Below, in pieces: positions 34,701 through 44,900 of a DNA stretch of 64,000 bases. The notes beneath the pieces were generated by a model that ran no database searches, had not been told where the DNA came from, and saw nothing but the letters and a program-made list of their open reading frames with translations. Source of the stretch: Brachionus manjavacas (Eukaryota; Rotifera; Eurotatoria; Ploima; Brachionidae); assembly GCA_019054805.1 (NCBI GenBank), contig JAHQIY010000028.1, positions 186,001-250,000 of the forward strand, given 5' to 3'. Position 1 is the stretch's first letter; the number at the start of each line of letters is the position of its first letter. The position numbers and the translations under genes were made by a program.

Positions 34701-37700
34701 TTTTGTTACATATTGTTACATATTTCAAAGGAGCAAATTTTTTTCATTCATCGAAAAATTTGAATTAAGAACTTTTTTCTTGAACTTTTTGAACAAAACT
34801 TCACAATGCTAGTAAATCAAGAGTATTACTAATATAATCTCTGTCATTCTCATTGTTTAATAGCTCTTTTATGATTGATTTAGTGAATTCATTTGCTAAA
34901 AGCCTTTCAAAAAATTCTATATGCATTTATTTGAGTCTAACATCAGTCTTCTTGACGTTGTTTATTAGCCTAAGATTATTTGTTCTGCATCGTTTGGGTA
35001 TGTAGTACACGTATCTTAACAAGTTGTTAACAACGTTCATATTTGTTTTTGTAAGGCAGATTGTTTCCATTCCATACATTAGGACTGGCAAAATATAAGT
35101 CTTGTACAAATGTCCCTTTAGAAATGGACAAGTGTTTTCTGTAAGAATTTCTAGGTTCTAAAGTCGAGCCAATGCACCAAGAGAATAGACAAATATACAT
35201 CAAAATAGAAAAATTTTTTTATCAATAAGCATAAATGTATTTAGAAAAAAAAACCGAGATAGTTTTTTTGCAAATTTGATGGAACTTGAATTTGAATCAA
35301 AAAAAAATCAAATTTTTTATTTAAATGCTACACAATTTCAAAAAATGTAAAATTAAAAAAATAAAATAAAATTTTAATAAATTATAAAAATCCAATTTAT
35401 CACTTAACAAACGAATTCAACTTTATATGCCTTTGTTTTAGGTATTTCTTTTTCGCCGTCGTAAATAGACAAATTGGTGCACTCGGCAAAGCCCAATTTA
35501 GTCAGCATGACATTCAAGTTTTCCAGCTTGTCTGCCGCTTTGTAGCGCAGCACTACCTCATAAGTCTTGGTTTTTTCTTCCTGTAGCACATTTTTGACAA
35601 TTAAATCCACACTTTTGTTCTCTGAACGGACCAAATCGTTCATGATTTGGTGAACGTGCTCGTTGGCACTCTCGTAGTTGGACTCAGTGGGGAACTCGAT
35701 TCCGAAGAGCCGACATTTAAAAGTGGAAACTTCACTGACCAAAAAATCGTATTTGAGATAGCAAATTCGGCCACAATCAAGAGTGTAGCTCTCACCGTAG
35801 TCAACAAAAAACACATCCACTTTGGCCTCCAAAGGGTAGATTTTTGTAATCTCGGCCCGGTACCAATTATTGTCCTGGTACTGAGCCGCGACTGGCAAGT
35901 TTTCTTCTGGAGCAATTATTGAGTAATTGTAGCTGTTCGATTGGTATTCATGGTTTATCTGCTGGTACAGTCTTTTAGATAGCTGGTCGTCTGGGTCGTC
36001 TTCATAGTTTAGTTTGAGGTAGAAGCCGTTCAATGCGTTGAAACAGGAAATTGTGGCTTTGACTTGATCGCCCGGGTTCAACGCCATCATTGGAATGAAA
36101 TGGGGCTGTTTTAGGTTGCGTTTGAAGAAACCTTTAGGAATTTAAATAATATTTAAAATAAAAAAATTTTATTCTTTTTTAATTACTAAATTCTTCATTA
36201 GTTTCTCGGACAGCTAGTTTATATTTGACCAGCACATCACTCAGGTATGACGGATTCAGGTTGTATAAACCGATCACTGTGATTGCTTTTGAATCAAGCG
36301 GCCACTCGGCCACAAAGTCAACTGTGTATTCATTGTCTATTTGGCTAATAATCTAAAATGATTTGTAAAATTTTATTTTAATTTTAATTTTTTTTATTTT
36401 TAGTATGGTCACGATGAAGACCTAGGAAAGCCAAAACTTCTTGTGTTCCTGATAAGAACTCATAGGTATAAATAATGATTCCATTCTCAGTGCTAAGAGA
36501 GATTTATTTTAATTATTAAACTAACTATATAAATTGCTAGAGCTCAACAATTATCTAATAAACTATTTAAAAGTATACTTGTTTTTATCATTCATTAAAC
36601 CGCTTTACATAGTTTAGTAAAATTTTGCAAATATTATAAATATTCAATTTAAAATTTTAAAAAAAGATTTAATCAAAAAAATAATTCAAAAATAGAAAAA
36701 ATTAAAGTTGACTTTGAGTTTAAAAATTTTCTCAAACTTTTTGCATATCAAAATTTATGCCAGATTCTATGGACTCAGTTTATTAAGACAGTTCCATACA
36801 CTAATCTCGAAAGTCGAATGGCGATCATAAAAAATTTCAAAAAAAATCAGAAAAAAATATTTTTAATGTAAAATAAAATGTGAAAAAAATTTTAATTAAA
36901 AAAACAAAAAAAAATAAGAAAAAATTAAAGGATTAGTGATGAAGTCCGCAATTTTTGATTGCTTTTTTGGCAAATCCAGGAAGCTTGACTCAATCTGATT
37001 AAGATTTGCAATCATAGCTGTAGTATCATTTGGTTTGGAATAGAAAAATAAGGTTTATAAATATATACTTTTCATTATCTCCAAACATATATTTTCTTTG
37101 TTCCTTACACCAACCACTTACTGCACCAATTCCTACTCCTAACTCCTTTGCGATTTGTGTCTTACTACTTTCTTTTTTCTCTATTCAATAAAGAAAAAAG
37201 AAAGAAAATACTTGCAGGGCAAGTATTGCATTATATTTCTCTTGTATTACTCATTTTATTAGACATTATTGGTATCATTTATTTATTTGTTTTCCGGACC
37301 GAGCTAGAGCTCCTTCAGAATAAATTAAAAAAAAAAAATATGAAAATAAAGTATGGTAACACAGCCTAAATGTATTTAATGTAAATTCGGTGACGTATTT
37401 TGAAAAACCGAAATATATCAGTCGTTTTTTTTTTTTTTTTAAACAACCCACATATTCTTGTAGATCTTGAAGAGAGGAATCCAAATATACATGTGAAATA
37501 TTTTTAAAAAATTTTTAAACCTTTTTTTTTTTAATTCAAAGTTTTTTTTCGGCTAATTCGGTAGAATTTTTCAAATTAGTAATTTTGTTTGACAATTTTT
37601 GATCCGATGACGGAACAAGTTTGAACTGACCTTATTTACTTATCGTTTTCAGCGGGTCTTAATTAGTAGAAAATAATTTTACTTTTATTTAAGGTCAAAA

Positions 37701-40700
37701 AGGATCACAATGACGTCATTTTTTATGAAAAATTTAAAATTTTGTTTCTCCTTTTTTTACAAAAATAATTTGATTTTATTTGATAAAAATATTTATTCTG
37801 TATTATCAAAAATCGTCAATATTTTATAAAAATGAATAAGAACAAACAAAAAGAAGTTAAAAAAAAAGTATTCGATGGAAGATCTTGATAACGCAAAAAA
37901 AGATGTTTTTGAAAAAAAATTGAACACTAGTTAAGCTTTAAGTTTATACAACATTCCGAGACAGATCTTTTTAACTAAAAAAAAATCAAACATAAAATTT
38001 ATTTTGAATAATTTGTTTAAATTTATTTCTAAATAGTTATGTTGTAATGTATATTTAAAAGAATAATAATAAAGAATATTTTAAATATTTATATTTTTAA
38101 AAATAACACTTAAAATCCTTTTTTAATTATTATCGGGCTAATTGGGTGAATTCGGTGAATATCCTGAAAAAGAGGTTAGATCTCGGGCTAAATATTTACA
38201 AAATCAGAGGTAACTGGGTTAACCTAATTCACCCACCCAATTAACCGCAGGAGGTAAAGGGGTGACTAGAAAAAATTGGTCTAATTCGGTGAGCATTTTT
38301 GGAGTTTTTGAATAAAATGAGTGCGAAATATGCAGTAAAAAAAATAGGTCACCTGGTTAGGCTCATTTACCATAAAAAAAAATAAAGAAGGTTAAAAGAC
38401 ATATACTGAAACATGTGACACATGTTTGCATAGTTGAAGCTTCGACAAAAAAAGAGGAAATTAAAGGTAAAAATTACTTAATGGAGTTGGGTATTCAATA
38501 TATCTAGATTCGAAGCCTTCTTTGTATCCCTCCCAGAGTTGTTTGAAAGTCCCAAAAAAAGTCCAAGTCCAGAAATTTTTTTAAAATTTGCCAAATATCA
38601 GAATTTTCTTGCAATTTTAGCATAAATGTCTTCAAAATATTCAAAATTTTTGAGTCCTGATTTTTTTTTTTGGGAAAAAAATTTAAAAGTCTCTGCTCGG
38701 ACTTTTGAAAAAAAAAGCCCGGACTTGGACTTGACTTGAGACTTGTGACTTTTAAAAAACTCGGATTCCTCCACCAGTCTTACAACCATATAATGACTAT
38801 ATGACTCAGCCTGGAATAGAATGACTCAGTCCTGTCCTAACATATCTCTCACTCAACTCAAAAAGTCGATTTGAGACTGTTAGTAGTTTAAGTTTATTAT
38901 ATGCCTCATGATGCACCATGTTGGAGGGAGCATCATATTTTTATTGCTTGTAGTTTTTTGATATTATTTTCTGAAAATGAATTCAAGCAAGGAAAATAAT
39001 AGTCTAAAATCGATCCGACTAAAGATTTATATAAATTTCCTAGTGTGTTTTGATTGAGACCTCAATTTTTGTTTGACAATATCTTGATAATATTTAGCCT
39101 TTTGTTTCAGCGTTCTTTAATTTCGTCTACTAATATATTTAAATTTAATTTAGAATCAAATTTTATACCAAGAAACTTGATTTCTTTTTGGCTCATTATT
39201 CTGTTTCCATAAATTTTTAAGTTAAGATTATCACCCTCTTTTTTGTACCTAGAGAAGACTACTGAACACGACTTTTCAACTGGTATCTTCATTTTACATT
39301 TAATAAACCATTGTTCTAGTTCGTTGGTGTATTTATTTATCTTATTTTCTAGATTGCCCTTTTTGTAATAAATTTTGTCAAAAATTGAATCATGAGATAG
39401 TTTGAACGTTTTGCATTTCCGGAACTTTATTGAATTAGAAAGTTCTACGTAATATTGCGTAAATTGACGAAATTTGGCGTGAAATTATTCGCCCAAAGAA
39501 AGTTGTTTTGAATTTTTTTTTAAATTTAATTTATTTTTTTTTGACAAAGTAAAAATTAAACAAATATTTTTTTCATGCAAAGTGAACTTTGTAAAAAAGG
39601 AAAAAATAACAAAAAGGATTAATTAATCAAATAGAATGCTTCTCTAAAATCAATAAATAATAATTAAGTTGTTAGAAAATAATTTTAATAGTTTAAAAAT
39701 ATCAAATTTGCAATTTTATGTTGAGCTCTATGAACGTCAAATATCCTAGGGTATTTTAATAAACATAAAATAAAATTTTTGAAAAATTTTTTAAAAATTC
39801 AAAGTTTCTCCAAATTTCAGGTTTTTCTAACTTTTTTTTTATTAATTGCGAAATTAAATTTTTTAATTTTACATCAAAAAATTAAAAAAAAAGTTTAATA
39901 AAATTTAAAAGAGAAATAAACGGCGCCAGGAAATTAAGAAATCCAAGTAAAAAAATAAAGAAAAATCACAAAAACATTAAAATTATTAAAAAATATTTTT
40001 GTTTTAATAAAGTAATCTTAATTAGTATGGCACTGTCAATTTGTAAAATGTCAATGGCAGAATATGAAATGACCAGACTAATAATTTATTTATTTATTTG
40101 TTTAGCTGTTCTTAGCTAAAGCTCGCTCAACTTAAAAATAAAAATAAAAGATGAAAAAAAAATTCAATTTAATTTTAGTAATGAACGATCCTGTGTGTTC
40201 AAGTACTAAATAGTTGGGTAAAAAAATAAGAAATTTAAGACCCAATTTCTTATTTAAGTTAAGTCTTGAAAACTTTGGATCTTTGTTCCACAAAAATAAA
40301 TATCAAAAATCATTATGTTTAAATTAAGTTTTTTTCAAAAAATTTTGTGAAAAAACGATTTTAACTTTGCCAATTAACATTTGGTAAGGGATTAAAAATA
40401 AATTATTTTCACACAAACAAATTTTTTTGAAAGGATAAAAAATCAGCTTACTTTCAAAGAAATATTATTTTGGTGATCAGTTAGCCACTTTTTGGCGATC
40501 AAGCCTGACAAACTGCTCCATTTGTTGCCCAAACAGTCTTTTTGGTCACCACAAGGCTTCAAGTTGTGCAAACTACACTTGATCTTCAAATCAGGAATAT
40601 CACTAAAATCTTTGATCAACTTTCTAAGCCGGTCTGATTTGATGGTCAACCTTTTGCAGTTATCAACGCCATCCACATCGAACAAAAGCGACCCATCTTC

Positions 40701-41948
40701 ACATTCTATCTTGTTCACAATTCTGGCCCTTAAGATGAAGTCATTTTTTTCGCTCTTGTAGCCCACCATTTCTCCCAAAGGTACATTTTGGGCTTCTTCT
40801 TCACTATACAACAATTGACTCTCAAATCTTTTGTGTTTGGCAATCATTTTGTCCAGCAGTTTGACTCTTAAACCGGGCACTAGCCAAATTTCGCCAGGAC
40901 TGGCAAACTTGCAAAGTTTAAACTCGACAAGGCCTTTGTCGTTGAATTCATTGGCGCTGAACAATTCATATTTTGCATTGTTGTTCTCATCTGTTTTTTT
41001 TGGTGCAATTTTTGGTAGGTTTTGCTCGATTTCCTCTCTAACTTTGGTTTTGTTGGATAGACGTTTTGGAGGTTGGAGTCTTTGGCGAATGTCAGTGTTA
41101 TTGGACTCGTTTGACTTGGGAATTGGAGACAGCTGAGGAGTCCCTGAGAAATTGTTTTCGTTCAGTGCAATCGGTGGCTGCACCAGCAGTGAATCTTCTA
41201 GATTATTAGGCTGCACTATTGATGATGCTTTGATGTAATAGGATTTTAGGAGGCTTTCGAGCTCAAGGTTTTTCTCTTCACTTGCTACGTAAATAATTTT
41301 GTAGTCCGAGCTTGCCAACATTACTCTTATTTCCCTAAGGACTGCATCTATTATTGAATTTGACTGCAATAGCTCATACATCTTAATTTTATTTTATCAA
41401 TTAAATATTTTTAAAAAATCAAAAATTCAGTTTTAACAATTTATTTAAGCTACACAAAAATTTGGTTGAATTGAATTCATTAATTTTTTTTTTCAGAATT
41501 TGAATAAAATTCAAAAAGAAAACTCAAAATATTTAATAAATTTAATTTTTTCGGTTCTTTAGAAAAAGTTGAATAATTGATAAAAATTTTATTCTAACAT
41601 CAATCTAATTTCACTTACTCACTTTTATAAAATGCCTAGTCAAAATAAAATAGAATGGGTCACATGTGAAAACCACTCGTGTAATAATTGGTCATGTGGA
41701 TCATGTCTTCCTAAAGCATTTAAATCTTTTTACACCCAAAGTTCCAAAAATAGCAAACCCTTTAAAAAGCTGGTGTTCTTTAAGACTCAAAATCTCAAAG
41801 ATAAAACTTAAATATACAGTCAATCCTCCGTATAACGAGACCCTATTATTTTTTTTTTATTTATTTATTTGTTTTCTGTACCGAGCTAAAGCTCCTTCAG
41901 AATAAATTAAAAATAAAATAAAAATAAAATTAAAGTAAATAAAATTAG

Positions 41949-41982
<34 letters not shown>

Positions 41983-44900
41983 AAAATATAGTAAATAAGC
42001 TAAAAAAAATTAAAGTTGAAAAGACATAAATTGGAAAAGATTGTTTCATGTGCCCTATATAACGAGAAACCCTTTATAACGAGCAACTTGGCTAGAACCG
42101 ATTACGAGCTATAGAAAAAGATATAAAAATTAATTCGATATAACGAAAACTTGATATAACGAGCTTATAATGAAATACCGCTTAATCATTTTCTTAAGAA
42201 TAAAAACTTCCTATAACGAGCTTGAACAAAAGAAATTTTTTCACACTTTTTATATAAAAAAAATAAAAATAAAACAATTAACTTATCTTCATGAATAACT
42301 ATAAATCACCAGAAAACATTTCCTATCTAATTGTTTATAAAAAATGTCCAATCTTAATCAAAAAAAAAGAAAGTGTATTTCACTTGAAACAAAAGTTGAA
42401 ATAATAAAAAAACATTGCGAACAAAAAATCGCTACTTCAATTCTCGCAAAAGAGTAAAGCGTCAACACATCGACCATTTCGACAATTCTCTTGTCTAAAG
42501 AAAAAATTTTAGAGCACTTTGAGAAGAACTTGTGCGGTACAGAAAAAAAAAGAATCAAAGTGAGTGGAATCGAAATTCAACTACAAGCCTTAAAGTATGC
42601 GACAATGTTAGGCCATCGAGATTTTAAGGCAAGTAATCGAAAAACCTAAAAAACCTGTTATAAGCTCAAAAGAAGCTATCGATAAAATTAATGATTTAAA
42701 AGATTTTTTTTGAATAAAAACCAAGATTTCTCAAAAATAGTTGATTTTTTGTTTAATATTGAAAATGATGTAATTGAAAAATGTAATACCAAACAAACAT
42801 CTATTAAACATTTCGAAAAAAAAAATTTTTTGCCCATCTTTTTCAATGCAATTTCGATATAACGAGTTTCGATATAACGAGCAACGAAATTTTCGCCCGA
42901 CTTGCTCGTTATATCGAGGATTGACTGTACCAAAAAAGTATATATATTCTGAAAGAGCATAAAATTCTCTACATGCTAATGTAATTTAGAAAAAAAAAGG
43001 GTGAAAAAAAAAAGGAAAATAATGTGTTTTTTCTGGTTTAAATCGTATTTCCTCCGAGTGATCAATTATGAGCCCACTTTTTTTTTTAAATCTAGACAAA
43101 ATTCTGAACAAATCTATGGTTTTACTTTTTTACATTATTGCTTTTTTTTTTCATAAGAAATCTCTTCAAATCATGTGATTTTTAACAAATTTGTCATATT
43201 TGAATTATTTTATTAAAATTTTTAGATTAAACTAAAGAATTCGATATTTTTAGGTGCTCAACTACTGTTTTTTTTTTGATTTTCCTGAAAAATGTGCTTT
43301 TAAGACTTGACCGTATGTCGCACCATTATTGTAACCTCCTAAACACCGCCCAAATCGTCTAATTAATTTTTTTGAAAGCTCAGAACCAAAATACTTTTCT
43401 TTTGCTTCGGCTAAAAGCTCCATCATTCTTGGAAATGTCTGATTTGTTCTTGCTCTAATATGCTATTTTAAATAACACCAAAGACTTTCTTTAGGATTGA
43501 GCTCATAAGACATAAGATTGTTTTTTGCCTAAATTTCATTAATCAGACGATTTTGGCGGTGTTTAGGAGGTTACAATGGTGCGACATACGGTCAAGTCCT
43601 AAAAGCATATTTTTCATTTTGATGGGATTTTGAATTGATGTAAAAACAAATTTATTTGTAAACAAAAAAATTTATTTTTTACTTTTGCAACATACTGATA
43701 ATTTTAAAAGTATATAAAAATTTAAATCTTAAAAAGTATCAAAATCATTTACCAAACCCTAATTCTGTTAATTGTCTATATTTATTTTTGAAATTAGTCA
43801 AAATTATTAAAATATTTCAAAATTCTTTCAACACTTAATAGAATTAAATTTTCTTTTGAATTCGATAAAATTGTGTTAAAAAATTCATTACAATATTTTT
43901 TAATAAACAATTTAAAAAATAAATTTTCAACTTACTTTTTTGGAAATTTCACGCGCTTTTTGAACATCATCAGATTTGTCGCTTTTAGATACAAATTTTA
44001 TTGTCTCATTTAATAGAGCCTGTTCCTGGATGTTTTTGATTTTTAACTTGCTACACAAAAGCTCTGTCTCCATCAGCTTTGATCTTATAACTTTTGAATC
44101 ATAAAAACTCTTGAAAAAAAATTAGTTCTCTATTTTCATCTAGACAAAAAGCCTTACAAAATATTTGTGCCGAATATGACCATCAGGGCCCAAACATCTA
44201 GTACAAATAAATCTTTTTTCCTTGGCACAAAACATTTCGGCCTTAGCATTTTTGTGGTAATGGCAAGAAAGTTTTTCAAAGCTTTGAGGAAATTGGTATT
44301 AATTTTTTAGAAACAATTTTTACAAGTTATCTAACTCGACTTTTCCCAAAGATAGTATTAGGTGTCCAGAGTGTTTTTGAGTACATGACTTGCAAATAAT
44401 TGTCTCGCAAGTATTGCAATAGATTTCCGCATAGTTTTCCTCGGTTTCGCAGTGACAGCAGCGAGATATGAATCTGGAAATGGTCTCCTTGATCAGTTTT
44501 TTATTTTCTCCTGACTGGTGTTGTGTTAGCAATTCGTTAACAGTGCACTCAACCTGTAAAATGGACCTTGGATAAAAAATAAGCCAGTTTTTTTTAATTT
44601 TTTTGGCAATTTACTTATTATTTTGTTTTAAATTGAGTAAAAATGAAGCTGAATCAAGCTTCACTTCAGAAAGACTGGACTTAATCTAAAAAAAAACTTA
44701 ATTTTCATCTAAATTTAAAAATTAACTTTTTTACATTGCATCTAGGGCATTTGACTTTTTGCTTATCGTTTTTTATAATACAAGAGTGACAAATTCGATG
44801 AGATTCACTACACTTTAAGATAAACGGAAGAACTTTTTTATTATTGAATGTTTTTATTTTGACTGTTGTCAACGATTCAGCAATTGCTGGCGAACCTTCG

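Noticed and set aside
41951..41980. Poly-A run as the end of a processed pseudogene
   Set aside because: It lies in the interior of a LINE-A tail copy whose true 3' end is on the other side.
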